Origin: Blastocystis hominis
Lineage: Eukaryota > Sar > Bigyra > Opalinata > Blastocystidae
Assembly (NCBI RefSeq): GCF_000151665.1
Contig: NW_013171816.1
Coordinates: 1,064,204-1,128,203, forward strand
Direction: 5' to 3'
Length of the DNA stretch: 64,000 nucleotides
Both the position numbers and the translations under genes were made by a program. This document shows, one piece after another, positions 31,167 to 42,849 of this stretch; position 1 is the stretch's first letter; every line of letters starts with the position of its first letter. A model generated the notes under the pieces. It was not told the DNA's origin, ran no database searches, and saw only the letters and a program-made list of their open reading frames with translations.

Positions 31167-32562
31167 TCACTGCTGCGTGAGACTGCGTCGAAACTGGTCC
31201 AGGAACGCATTCACGCACTTCGCGGCCACCGGCGAGGGTCCGATCCTCTCCACCGTCGGTCTCTTTCGAGGCGGCGACTCCATCACCATGGCTCTCTTCA
31301 CCGCGCTCCCGCTCGCGAAGTCCAGATGGCTCAGATCTCCCTTTCTCGGCAATCCCCTTTCCGACGGCCGTTCGATCAGCGCTCGGAACGAGATCGACAC
31401 AAACGGGCTCGAGAACCGCACCTCTCCAGCCTCCCCGGGCTCCTCCATCCCCGCGGTTTCCTCCTCCATCGCCCCCACGGGACGCTGCGTCACCGGATCG
31501 ACCTCCCCCGCGGCAATGCGGACGGCCAGATCGGCGGGCAGAACGGGTCCGAGGTAGGCGGGCGGCTGCGCCTGCAGCGAGGCCGGGAGGGGGAGCAGCG
31601 GGACGGCGGCGCGGCGCTGCGGGTCGAAAACGGTCTGGTGGCGGAAGGTGAAGACGGCGCGCGCGAAGCCGTTCTCGTATTCCAGCGGAACCTCCGTCAC
31701 GCCGCGGAGATAGGCGAAGATCCCCGCGGGGGTGCGGCCGCGACTGACGGCCTGGTAGGCGCGGACGATGCCGATACCGCGGAGAGAAGGGAGGTAATCG
31801 CAGCCGGAGAGAACGCAGAGGTAGGTGAACATGTCGTGCGTCCAGTCGCAGAAGTTGAGCTTGGTGCAGTGGGAGAGACGGGACATGTCGATCTCCTCGC
31901 CAGTGCCTTTGTCGAGCTTGAAGAGCACGCGGCGACAGCCGTAGACGAGCGTGTCGCCGTCTTCGGTGATGACCAGGTCGATGTAGTTGTTTCGGAAGAG
32001 AAAGCCCAGCTGCGCGTCGCTCTCGTAGGGAGCCACGAGAAATTGGATGTTACGCTCTTTCAACTGGGCGATAAGGGGAGCATAGAGGTCTGGAGAAATC
32101 TCGAGGGCTCTGTAGAAGTAGTCGCTTGCCTCGTCGATCTTCCCTTCACGCTCTTTCTGTTGGGCAATTTCCATATTGCGCTGGCGCGCTCTAGCAATCA
32201 GATCGCTCTCCAACTCTCACTCGCGGCGACTTTCGTTTGTACCACCTTTAATAGGCAAATCGGCACCATCAAATACCACATAAGGAACAAGTCCTTCTGT
32301 GATGAGTTCGTCCAAACGATTTAAGCAATACTGAACTAATCTACTCATAAACTGAAAGCAGAAAATTCACTTAGAACTGTCATTATATAGAATGATATCT
32401 CTGGCACACATCTTACTTCCACGATGCAGCCTAATCGATTAGAAAACACGTCTACACCAACCAGCACATAATATCAATGCCGACTCTCAGACCTTTGAAA
32501 CAAGACAAAGATTTCGTTTCGGTTATTGATTTAAGCTGAGGGAGAAGGTTCACAATTCCCAT
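31167..32562 (-). CDS. EXO1: EXO1-type XPG/FEN nuclease, interrupted (possible pseudogene)
   Basis: XPG-N region MGIVNLLPQLKS and GLRVGIDIMCW, then across intron 32430-32460 LHRGSKMCARDI; FMSRLVQYCLNRLDELITEG and VVFDGADLPIK. XPG-I region APYESDAQLGFLF and VITEDGDTLVYGC, then LSGCDYLPSLRGIGIVRAYQ, and a disordered tail. EXO1 is a 5'-3' exonuclease of mismatch repair and recombination. Two defects appear. The join between CARDIILYND and FMSRL has no GT-AG intron that keeps the frame. An in-frame TGA (32217-32219) also sits where relatives have Arg in the RRER helix, reading SRRE-stop-ELESDLIARAR; a CGA to TGA change would explain it. This may be sequence error or a dying gene. Confidence 0.8.
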
Positions 32563-32659
32563 CAAACCTATCAATCCCGTAGAAAAACAGAATAATGACT
32601 TTCCCGCCAATTCTGGGTTCACATCGAGTGATTTGTAAAAAAAACAAGGGAGGCTCAAA

Positions 32660-33289
32660 CTAATGTAAACAGTTTCTTTTGTACAAATGCCATTTTCTAC
32701 TTCGTTCATTAATGAACCAGTTGTCAATCTTTTTCATCGAAAGTCCTGTCTGCGTGCACAAGCGTTCCTTGTCATGCAGCTTGGGGTAAGGACTATCTAC
32801 ATTCTCTTTAAACCATGCTTCCAAAATGTCCCTTGCTTTTCGTGGGATGTTCGGTCTTGTTTTCGTCTCCGCTTTCTTTGCGGTGGTATTCTTCTTGGTT
32901 TGGGTAGTAACTTGCACTTGAGTTTTCCACACCCTAGCAAATTCCACAATATCTTCCATAAACTTGATGCAAGTTCCAACTACAGCCTCCAGCCAGATGA
33001 TTTCCATCACGTTGTTAATGTCTTCTTCCGATGCAAATAACCCAGTACATTGACAGCCAAAGCTAAAATCGAAGCAATAGTTCTTTATTGTGTTACAAAA
33101 TGCGGAAAAACTGGGCTGGATCAACGCTTCGAATTCAGCATCGCATGCACACATGCCTTCAAATTCCTCCATGACGGTATAATACTCGTTAAGCCATTGA
33201 GGGAGTACGAGGCTGTCAATGTCACCTCTAGTGGTGTACTTCTTTTGAAAAATAAAATCCAAGGGCCCTCCTTGCTGGCTGAGATCCAT
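32660..33289 (-). CDS. TALE-class homeodomain protein
   Basis: Single exon from ATG 33289 to TAG 32660-32662, 209 aa. The C-terminal homeodomain reads RKARDILEAWFKENVDSPYP with the three-residue PYP loop insertion of TALE homeodomains, then KERLCTQTGLSMKKIDNWF and the recognition-helix sequence WFINERSRKW. The N-terminal region (EEFEGMCACDAEFEALIQP, LFASEEDINNVMEIIW) resembles the helical MEIS/KNOX-type dimerisation segments in position but is not clearly assignable. A DNA-binding transcription factor is certain; target genes are unknown. Intronless, unlike most neighbours. Confidence 0.9.
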   Translation of the reverse strand: MDLSQQGGPLDFIFQKKYTTRGDIDSLVLPQWLNEYYTVMEEFEGMCACDAEFEALIQPSFSAFCNTIKNYCFDFSFGCQCTGLFASEEDINNVMEIIWLEAVVGTCIKFMEDIVEFARVWKTQVQVTTQTKKNTTAKKAETKTRPNIPRKARDILEAWFKENVDSPYPKLHDKERLCTQTGLSMKKIDNWFINERSRKWHLYKRNCLH

Positions 33290-33301
33290 TGCTCTTATCA
33301 A

Positions 33302-33591
33302 ATAATTTATGTTTTGTCAAATTGAGTGATTGACAGAAGGTTCTGTGGACCAATCAAATTACTCGAACACAATTTCTTATTTCGTGGCATTTTCATTACG
33401 GGCTTTTATTTTTATGCATATTACAATATATACACTACAAACGAGTACAACAGGAATCAAAGCATTACGCGTGATTAAAACCTGTCAATTGGCTAAATCA
33501 GCCCTTTGACAAGTTAGCCTTTAAACTGTGCATTTCGCCCCATTTTCTTTCCCAACAAGTAGGGGACAATATAGTTCATTCAACAAACAAC
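33302..33591. other. intergenic
   Basis: AT-rich spacer between TVP23 and the homeodomain gene (same strand), probably the homeodomain promoter. It contains the TVP23 3' motif (TTGTTTGTTG, minus) at 33580-33590. Nothing else seen. Confidence 0.5.
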
Positions 33592-34455
33592 TCATTTCTG
33601 TCTGTTCATAAAGGTGGACTTGGCGACCGACATCGCTGCAGAACCGACCGCTCTAACCATCACAGATTCATTCATTACAAACTCGACTGCCTTCTGCGTA
33701 ACTGCCTTCGGGATAAATGTGAACATCGACATGGCGGTATTAGAATCTACTCATCAGAGCGATTCAGCGTACCCACTCTTTGCTGCTTGAATGTACGCGT
33801 ACAGATTGTATGCAGAGAGTGAGCAACCGACCAGAGTTACGAACAACCAAATTAATCGCAGCCCGAAGATGCAGAAAATCACGAAGAGCAGCCTTACATC
33901 AATGAAATCGAGAAAAAGCTACCAAATAGCTGTATTCAACACTTGGAAAGACCAGAAAATACGACTATCTGCCTTCGTCACTTTTTCGGGATGCTACGTT
34001 AGTAAAAAATGAAAGTGGAGTTACATTTGTTTTCTCGAAACGGAAGGTATTGGAAAGACCATCAGGGGAGATCACGGACCACCAACGAAGACCCACCAGA
34101 TAGCGCCCACTGAAATTCTTCACAACATAAAAGTCCATCGTGTGCATCAGCAAGACTATCACCAACTGGACCATATAGTCGCTCAAGAACAAGCCTCCGA
34201 ACAGATAAAACAGAATAGCACATGCCTACAATTAGATTGTAACCAAATACCTACCTTGAACGAACAATGGAAGAAACACGCGATTGGGTGACTAGAGTTA
34301 TTAAAGCTGTCACCAATCACAGAGACTGATACTCTAGAAACATCATCTTCCCATTCTACTTCTCACGTTTCATCAGCAATCTCCACATCCGGAAGAAAAG
34401 GATTATCTTCCTACTCGTCACCCCTTCCACCAGAAAATCCCACTTTGACCGACAT
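33592..34455 (-). CDS. TVP23: TVP23 family Golgi membrane protein
   Basis: Seven exons (introns 33747-33776, 33893-33922, 33994-34024, 34226-34254, 34334-34366, 34411-34443). Splicing yields SSHPIACFFHCSFK, three or four membrane helices and the family signature DFYVVKNFSGRYLVGLRWW followed by SNTFRFEKT and ADSRIFWSFQV. TVP23/FAM18 proteins sit in late-Golgi membranes and assist retrograde traffic with YIP proteins. The start exon codes only Met-Ser-Val-Lys. TGA 33592-33594 followed by TTGTTTGTTG. A C-terminal extension after the last helix is not typical of the family. Confidence 0.88.
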
Positions 34456-34628
34456 TGGTACCACAGGTAATAATGAAAAACGGATTTAATCACTGAACGA
34501 TTCAGTTCTTGATCATCAAACTGCTTTGAAACAAACAAACAAACAAATTACCAAAGAATTAAGTAATTAAAGAAAGAAGTAAATAAAGAAAGAAGTAAGG
34601 AAGTAAACATCGTTCGATCCCGCTTTGC

Positions 34629-35288
34629 TTACAAATCTGCAACACTCCACAAATAGGCTTGCTGCTTGCGCATTTTTGTTACATTCATTCGCACCAAACG
34701 TCGTGACTCATATCCCGTGCCTCGGCTAATTCCATCCCAACGATATCCGGGCAGAATGCCAAAACGATTCGGTGCAGGGAGCGGTCCGCGGTATTTGGGC
34801 TTCGTAGATTCCTGCTGGAAGTCGGAAACGGTCGGCTTGCTGTCCTTCTCCTTGTTATTTAATTCTTTCTCCAGATTTTCCTTCTCTTCGGCCTCTTGTC
34901 GTTTTTGCAGGAAATATTTATACATCGGGTCGTCCGGACGGAGTTCTTCCTTTTGCCGTCGGTTTAAGTCTTCGTCTGTAGCGTATTGCGTATATCCGGT
35001 TCTACTGACCTACATTCAATTCACGGAATCGATAGAAACTACCTTCATAAGTTCATCAATGTGTTCTTTATGCTGCCTTTTGGTTGAAGTCGCAACATTC
35101 CACTCGTAGTGCTCCTTTTCGAGTTCTTCCGGTGTCTATAGAGTCAGCGATCACAATAGATAGTCGGATACCTTGACCTTCTTTTGCTTTAAAAAACGAG
35201 CGATGTGCTCTTGCCTCGAGATCTTCTTTCCCGATTCATCGTAGTACACTGTCTGAGCAGCGATTTCCAGAGCTTTGGGGTCAGACAT
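34629..35288 (-). CDS. BUD13: BUD13/Cwc26, RES splicing complex subunit
   Basis: Three exons (introns 35010-35042, 35136-35171). The product begins at the conserved C-terminal region of BUD13: ETVYYDESGKK-like AAQTVYYDESGKKISR, DEDLNRRQKEELRPDDPM, then KPKYRGPLPAPNRFGILPG and YRWDGISRGTGYESRRL, ending AYLWSVADL. BUD13 with Pml1 and Snu17 forms the RES complex, which promotes splicing and retention of pre-mRNA. Only this core domain is encoded (about 197 aa); the long Ser/Arg N-terminus of animal BUD13 is missing. TAA 34629-34631. Confidence 0.9.
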
Positions 35289-35366
35289 TCGATTTTGTGT
35301 CACCTTTTCGAATTGGTGGGAGCGCAAGTTGTTTCCAAGTCTGAAAACTAGAAGCTGAGGAGTCCC

Positions 35367-38300
35367 ATGAATAAATTGTTACCGTGGAACTTACGATCTT
35401 CATCGAAGCCGTCAGAAATAAGCAATGGTTTGTGAGCGTACGCCTTGATTCATGCCTAGAAGTCAAAGAAGAATTACAAAGCTACACTACGTTTCTAAAA
35501 GGATACCATCATGATATGAATGCGATTTTGGGAGAACTGAACGATAACGGAAAGACTATATCGATGCCTGCCGTATCTTTCTCTTTGAATCGACTCATTT
35601 TGTAGAAGTCGTTCGTCACGACACATTATGTATCGGAGCAGATTTCATTGGAAAATGCTGACACAGAGGCACAGGATCTTTCTGAGTATTTTAACCAATT
35701 CCAATCTCTGATACAAGAGGCGAACGCAATGGAAGTTCGTCCATGGACTGGCTTTGAGTGTAGACCGCCATATTCGAAACCCACATTCCTCAGCTCGCCT
35801 TCATGTGCGGATCCAACTACGAATTCGGCCTTCCTTCGAACGTGAAGGACCGCCTGCTCCTCCTCGTGGGCAAAGAGATTCCGCTCATCCAGAACGCGTG
35901 CGAAGCCTTTTCTTCCTGCTTCTCCCTCATCGACCGCATCGTCTGCGTGCTCCTCACCGCTCCCGAGCAATGCCCGGCCACCGAGCGATTCTTCAAAGCG
36001 CAGCAGCAGCGCGACTCGGGCACCTTTTCCTTCATGCGGCAGAAAGCTTCGCGCAATCTCCCGCTCACCGCCGTCGCCTAGTGAGCCCTCCTCCCCGCGG
36101 TGACCCCCAGCATCCCCTACCAGCCCGTGTTCTTCGTGCTATTCCGCCTGTTCCACGCGCTGGTTTCCCTCCACACCGTCGCCTCGCAGCTCCGCGCCGT
36201 CTTCGCCCAAGTCCCCGCGCTTTCTTCGCCTCACTCCTAGTACGACGACCGCGTCGCCGCGCTCGAAACGCTCGAAACGCACGAAGAAGCCAAAGTGGTG
36301 CGCACCAATTGGACCGCCCTCCAAAAATCAGCGCTTTTTCGACCCCTCCCCACCACGCTGGCGCAGACCGCCGCCCCGCTGACCGAGCCGTTCGTGAACA
36401 TCGCGTGCGACCTGATCGAGCAGCAGGCGCAGGCCTACGCGAAGTCCTTCTCCCACGTCGTCGGCTTCGCCGGACTGATCGGGTTTTTGTGGTATCTCCG
36501 CGCCTATCCCGCGTGGGCGGAGCTGCCCGGCTATCGAAGCTGTCTGCAGGTTTTAAAAGGGGAGTGCCACTTCGAAACACTGTTCCGGGCCGCCAATATC
36601 GCGCTCTGCGACGCCGTGACCGAATTGACCGGCAAATCCAGCGCCTCCTTCGCCAGCGCCGAGAAACGCCTCCAGCACAAGACCGAATACATCCAGAAAA
36701 TGCGGGAAACCGCGGTTATCCTGCGAAAAATCAACGATCCGCAGCTGCACCTCGAGATCCCCGCGATTCTCGCGCTGCTCCGCGACGCCGCCGCGCTGTA
36801 CCAGCGTACCCGCGGGGGAGGACTGGGACGTAGGCGTGAGCATGTCGCTGCAGGCGTATTTGTTCTTCGCCTCCGCGGCGCGAAACGCCTGGACGGCCGA
36901 GAAAATCCGAGTCTGCTCGGCATTGCTGCTCCCTCTGATGCAGCTCAAAGTCGCTTTATTCGACAATCCCGCGGTGAAACGCCTCCTTCCCGCGCTGGTC
37001 GCCTTCCTGTTCTCCTCCTTTCCCGCCGAGGCGAAGAACCGCTCGCTGGCTCCCGCGGTTTTCTCGGAATTGGGGGAGTCGGCGTGGGACGAAGCGGCGC
37101 TGCTGTGGGTTTCGATGCGATTGGGCGTCGATTGCTGCCACAAACAATGGCTCCAAACCACTCTCCTCCTTCTCCTGCTTCGCCGCATCCAGCACGCCCA
37201 GTCCCGCGGGTTTGACCCCCTTTTCGCAGACTCCATCCCGCTCTCCGTCCTCCGAATTCTACCGAATTCCATCGAAGCCACGCCTTCTCGCGACATCCCC
37301 GCGTTTCTTCAGGCCTTTGCTCGCCTCCTCGCGCCCCAGCAGCGGCTCTTCGCCTCCCTCCCGCCTCCCCGCGGGGATACGCTCCGCCAGGCCGTGGCGC
37401 TGTCCGTGTTTTCCGCGGTTTTCGGGCGGCTGAAGGCGGCGTACTCGACGTTCGACGCGCTGGTTCGCGAAGAAGCGATTTCCGCGGATGTCGGCGTGTC
37501 CAGCAGAACCGCGGGGACCTCTCAGCGGGAGTTGCTGGGCGTGCTGGTAGGATTGTGTTCCATGGAGCCGTTCGAGGTGTTCGGGTGCGTCATCGACGTA
37601 CGGATTCCCGCGGGGCGTGAGGCATAGCCGCGACACATCGTGGAAATGGTGTATTCCCGCAACAACTACAACATCGGCGTGCGAAGTCGGCGGCAGTTTC
37701 TGGTGAACGAGCTGATCACGTGCGCGGCTTCGCGCGCGGGGCTTCGCCTGGTGGACGGGCTGATCCGTCCGGAGAAACTGCTGGTGGCGACGACGAGTTT
37801 GAAGAGCGGGAACGGACTGTTCAACGTGAACTACGAGCGGATTGATCGGGTTTTGATCAACCTGAACGAGCCGGCGCTGCTGTGCTGCGAGGGCGAAGAA
37901 GTGTGCGCGGGGAGTGTTCCGGAACACGCGGATTTGATCTATGTGAAGGATGTAGGGGAGGATGGCGGGAGTGAGGCGAAGACGAAGCAGATGGCGCGGT
38001 ATTTGACGTACAGCAACGCGAGCGAAGTGCTGGATTCGGTGTATCGAGCCAGTTCGCTCGCCGAAAACTGCCTGCATCGATTGGTCGACTCGCTGGCGGA
38101 GCGCAGCGTGCTGGAGGAGTGCAGAACGCAGCTGGGCGAGCTGGAAGTGAACGGGGTTTTCCTGTTTCCGTTCGTTCCGTTCGCGAGCTGCGCGGAGTTG
38201 GAGCTGAAATTGTCGAAGATCGACGCGAATTTTGTGCAGAATTTAACGATCACGCTGTCGAATTTGGGCGCGTTGATCTTCGTGCTGCAGCAATTCGCGG

Positions 38301-38563
38301 TTTTGTCGAATCGAAAGGAATTCGAGGGCGTGTTTAAGGAGATTCTGCGGAATTTCCGCGCGTTGTGTTGGAAGCAGGTGCCGAAGGAAGCGCTGCTGGT
38401 TTTGCTGGTGGTCGTGTTTCGCTATGCGCAGAAGTCGAGGCATTACAATGCGGCGTTGTACGGAGATAACGTGAGCTTCGCGCTGGGATTCTTTTTGTAT
38501 TTGTGCGGATTGGTGGGAGAAGAGGAGAGGGAAGTGAGGAATAGACCGAGGAATTCGAAGTGA
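35367..38563 (+). CDS. large helical protein, weakly WASH-complex SWIP (WASHC4)-like
   Basis: Eight exons (introns 35428-35459, 35573-35605, 35735-35763, 36081-36110, 36211-36240, 36806-36833, 37598-37627), about 994 aa, almost entirely alpha-helical. The N-terminal LQSYTTFLKGYHHDMNAILG and the C-terminal ALYGDNVSFALGFFLYLCGL resemble positions in SWIP, the WASH subunit that works with strumpellin on endosomes. The middle is too divergent to be sure. Alternatives are other long helical scaffolds of actin or trafficking complexes. The TGA at 38561-38563 is followed by the GAAT repeat region rather than a clear TGTTTGTT motif. CCGCGG is very frequent in this gene. Confidence 0.5.
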
Positions 38564-38601
38564 TGAACGTGTTTGAGATGCTGCAATCGCACTTGATATC
38601 C

Positions 38602-38930
38602 TGAATGAAGTGAATGAAGTGAATCATTGATTGATTGATTGATTGATTGAATGAATGAATGAATGAATGAATGAATGAATGAATGAATGAATGAATGAAT
38701 GAATGAATGAATGAATGAATGAATGAATGAATGAATGAATGAATGAATGAATGAATGAATGAATGAATGAATGAAATAAAATGAATGAATGAATGAATGA
38801 AATAAAATGAATGAAGTGAATTGAAGTGAATCATTGATTCATTGAATGAATTGATTGAATTGAATCGAATTGAATTGAATGAAATGAATGATTTGATTGA
38901 GTCATTGAATGAATTGATTGAATCGGTTTG
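38602..38930. repeat. (GAAT)n microsatellite, forward orientation
   Basis: A nearly pure GAAT tetranucleotide array (core about 38648-38774, more than 30 units) continues as GATT, GAAGT and AATAA variants to about 38930. Its open frames on the minus strand (repeats of Ile-His-Ser-Phe) are repeat artefacts. Confidence 0.95.
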
Positions 38931-39282
38931 CTTAACTGCACGATGAGTTTTATCACGTCAGCACGCACGATCGATTCTCTTCAGAGATGGAGAATCCGAT
39001 GAAAGCGCGAGGGAGAAGCGAATCAGTGACGAAGACGCGAGCCAAGACGCAGACAAGCTCGAATAACAGCGAGTATTGGAAACGAAGCCAGTATATCACG
39101 TATCTCCGCAATATATTTGAAATCACCGTGTTTATGTTCCGATTGCGTGTTTGTTGAGAAAGAAACAAACGACTGGAATGTGGATTCATTGCTGAATCAA
39201 GGTTTTCAGTTCCCATACAAGCTGAATTATTTCAGAAATCGACACATAACACAAACAATTTGATTCAAACAAACACTCCATC
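38931..39282. other. spacer between inverted GAAT arrays
   Basis: About 350 bp with no gene I can support. A minus-strand frame of 87 codons (38953-39216) has no start context or motif. It contains the UBA1 3' motif (minus TGTTTGTTTG, 39262-39275). Confidence 0.4.
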
Positions 39283-39319
39283 CATTCATTCATTCATTCA
39301 TTCATTCATTCATTCATTC
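39283..39319. repeat. (CATT)n array, inverted relative to 38602-38930
   Basis: Nine CATT units (GAAT on the minus strand) starting about 15 bases past the UBA1 stop, in its 3' UTR. They are in opposite orientation to the large array about 350 bp away, so the two could pair. Confidence 0.9.
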
Positions 39320-39332
39320 TTCTTCTTCCAGC

Positions 39333-42300
39333 TCAAATCTCCACGAAGATACTCGGCAGATCAACGTCATCCGCCATCAAATCATCCTCCGCTCCCTCCG
39401 GCGAGCAGAACGCCAACACTTCGATATACCGCATCCACGGCTCCGTTTCCTTCTTCGTCACCTCGCGATACACTTCCACGATTTCGCGATTTTCTCGATC
39501 CTGCGCATCATTCCCTCCCTCCTTTTCTTCGCCTACCTTCGTGTCATACGCGTCATACAGTCGGAAACTTCCGCAATACACTGCGTCCAAATTCACTTCA
39601 AATTCCCGTAACAAATATTCCGCCAGCGCTTTGAACGTTTTTCCATCCGCCTATTTCTCAACCTCCCCGCGATTCCTCACCTTCCGCAGCGTCACGTGAT
39701 CCCACTCCGTGAACGTCTTCTTTCCTGCGGTTAATTTCTCACAAGCCCCCGGTTCGCTAAAGTAAACCGCGGGAATTGACAGATTCGCGAAGCAGCTGCG
39801 ATACGCCTCGATTTCCTTCATTCCCGCGGTTAATTTGAACAGCTCCACGGCCACCGTGCCGGTCACGAACGCGGTCGTGGTGGAAATCGCGGGAATAATC
39901 TTCCCGCTAATTTTCTTCACCGTGTTTCGGTCCGCCTGCGTGATTCCGTAACTGCCGCTCAAAAAGCCCGCCAAATTTTACTTCGCCGCGCGGAGGTTGG
40001 CGCAGGCGGCGATGAAATCGATGTGATGATTGGCGTCGTCGTCCTTCTCGAATTCCGCGGGAATGCTGCGCACCGACTGGAGAACCGCGGGATTCGGAAG
40101 TTCCGCCGTCAGTTTCGCGATTATCTCGTTGGTGTTGGTGGTGTCTAGAATGATACAAAAACCGCGGTTTTCTACTGGTGTCGGGCACAAACGCGGGGAA
40201 TTCGATGGTTCGGAGGACTTCCAACAAGTGCGAATCATCCTCGATTTTTGGAATTCCGAGATTCTCCGCGTGCAGATACGCGGCAAACCGAACGAAGTCC
40301 ACGTGTACCGGATTCTATGTTTCAGAATTCGATTCGAAGGAATACGGTTTCGTCAAATTCGATGGCATTCGGGTACAGTTTGTTCCCGCTCCAGAATTTA
40401 TTCCCGTTCGAGTCCACAAAATCCCGCTACAAATCACTTCAATTTCCCGCGGGAATACAGGGAATTGATAGACTAGCTGACGAATCTCCGTGTAGAACAA
40501 TTTCCGGAACAATTTCGCCGCCCAGCGCACACAATCGTCGAACGAAACGCACGGGGAATCGACCAATAATTCGTGCAGCTGACGCACGGCTTCGTCGTGC
40601 ACATCCACTTTCTCCGCGATCGAGTCGAGATAACCGCGGGTGTCGCGATAGGAGCCGAGCGTTTGAATCGATTGGGCGAAGAGACCCTCGAAGGTGTCAC
40701 GTGCCCACTGAATTGTGTGCTCGATTTTGTACGGATAATTCTTCAGCTGCACAGCGGAATCTTCTCCTCTACGCCTTATTTCCCCGCGGTTCTGCCACCC
40801 TGCGGATCATTGGTCGCACCGTAACTCTCCGTCACGAACGGCACGACGATCTGCGTATTCCCGCGGGTTCCCAGCGTTCCGGATTCCAGAAGCGGCTTAT
40901 CAAAGCGGACGCAGCGGGAATCGACGTATTTGCGCGCCTCGACGTTGTCCAGCGCGTTGCAGACGAAGGTCAATCGCTCGAAGAACGCGTCGCTGAACAC
41001 ATTCTCCGTCTCGGGACCCACCTTCGTCTCGAAGAACTCGCATTTCACCTCCGGATTCATCGATCGGATCGCGCGAACCGCGGTTCCCGCCTTGCTCTGA
41101 CCGATATCTGTGTTCCGGAACAAAAACTGCCGCGACAGATTGCTCCGCTCGATGCGGTCCATGTCCGTCACCAGAATCGCGCCCTCCCCCGCGGTTCCGA
41201 CGCCCATTAGCGCGAGGTTTTTGAGCATTTCGCAGCCGATCGCGCCGGCGCCCACCAAAAATACCCGCGATTCTGCCAGCTTTTCCTGCAAGGTTTCCCC
41301 GAATACCACGATTTGACCGTCGTACCGACTCCCGATCTCCCGGCAATCCGCTACCCTCGATCCCCGCGGAAGTACCTACAGTGATCCTCGCGGGGAGGCA
41401 GCGCTTCGAAGGCGTCGTAGTACAAAAACTGTTTGATTGGCGTGAATTTCCCGCTGCACGCTTTCAGCACTTCCTGCCCCGCGATTCCGCCGAAGGCCGC
41501 GGTTATCGGGCAGATTTCGCCGCAGCAGGTCATAGCGAAGGTTCGCAGAACGGTTTCGTTCAGTTCCGCGGGACGGAGATCCTCGTCGATTGATTGGCTG
41601 ACCTCGTGCGCCAGCTCGACGAAGATTCCCGCGTCTTCGTCGTTCCACGGGCGCGGCACGTGACCAAACCGCTCCATGAAACGGTCGAGCGCGAGAACCG
41701 CGGTATGCAGAGCCATGGCGTGGTCCATTTTCCCGAAATCGGTGTAGAGAATATCCGCGGGATGCCGGTTGGCTTTCCGCAATTCCAAAAATCGGAGGGT
41801 TTTCGGCTGCTTGACCAGCGTGCACCAGCCGAAGGATTCGTAGGGAGACAGCGAGGACGTGTCGCCGATCGTGAATTGCTGGGGTCCGAGCACGTGGACA
41901 GCACGTGGCGCGCAGCCATTCAGTTCGACCATCCCGCGGATATCCGAGAAAGTGACCAGATCGCCGTCTTGGAAGGGGTGGCGGTCCTCGGTGATCGTGA
42001 CCAGGCCTTCCTTGTCCTACGCGTTAGAACCAATTGGGGAAACGGGGAAACCCACTCTGCTGATGTCTCCGACGAGGACAGTGCCGGGCTCGGAATCATC
42101 GATGTCGCTGACGTAGAAGGACTCGCCGAAATCGCAGAAAATGCGAACAGCGAGGCCGTAGTTGTTCACTCCCATGAAACACACGTTGTTAGCGTGACAG
42201 ATCGCATCGAGGGTTTCTTGCTCCTTGTTGGGGAGATTGGTAGCTACAACGACCTGCGGCTGATCGTAATACAAGGAAATGTACGCGGAAGGTTCTTATA

Positions 42301-42692
42301 TAGTCCTCAGTTATCTCCTCTTCGCGTCGGGTCACCGTCACGAACGGATTCAAGTCGCGAAGCTTCGGAAGGCAAATCTTTACCTTAGGGAAAGAAACCA
42401 AATCACACTTCAGCACGCGGTTTACCGAGATCCTCCTCCGTGATGTAGAAATTGGTCGACAAATCTTTAATGCATGCAGCCTCATTATCAAATATGGCAA
42501 CGTTCTTGATTCCAGCTAGAATGATATTCTTCGCTACAATGAACTCGATACATTGAGGTTACCGATTTCGACACCTAATCCCTTCATTCCAATAATGAGC
42601 GCGCTTGAATGACCCATCTTTTTCATTGCGTCCTCTCCCAGGACGTAGAGTTGTCTGCTATACAGAGACTCATCAATCTTCTGATCTTCCAT
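39333..42692 (-). CDS. UBA1: ubiquitin-activating enzyme E1 (UBA1), frameshift at catalytic Cys
   Basis: All UBA1 modules are present: [44 protein letters not shown], adenylation site [15 protein letters not shown] and [36 protein letters not shown], the catalytic-Cys half-domain, [31 protein letters not shown] and a C-terminal ubiquitin-fold domain ([10 protein letters not shown]). About a dozen short introns, for example 41351-41379 and 42017-42055, plus one of only 25 nt. The catalytic motif reads EEKIPLC and then hits TGA. The [17 protein letters not shown] that should follow directly is in the next frame, so one base appears to be missing at about 40745-40752. E1 charges ubiquitin for all E2 enzymes and is essential, so a sequencing error or a second intact copy is likely. 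Confidence 0.93.
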
Positions 42693-42849
42693 AGTAAAAC
42701 AATAAATCTCGCTTTCAGAAATAGAATAAGAAGCTTGTAAAAGGATCTGAACTGTATATCTTTTGAGGCGATTGTACTCCCCTTCTATTGAAGTATTCAA
42801 CAAACAAACAAACAACAAGCATTCAAATAATCAATCCACCAACCTATTC

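Noticed and set aside
32217-32219. TGA in EXO1 as a selenocysteine codon
   Set aside because: The position is an ordinary Arg helix in relatives, no catalytic Cys/Sec is expected, and no SECIS-like structure was noticed nearby.
35367-38563. Assignment to CYFIP, NCKAP1 or strumpellin
   Set aside because: None of their remembered signature segments is present; SWIP is only weakly better and is given at low confidence.
38334-38834. Minus-strand frame of repeated Ile-His-Ser-Phe
   Set aside because: It is the translation of the GAAT microsatellite, open in all frames by its period.
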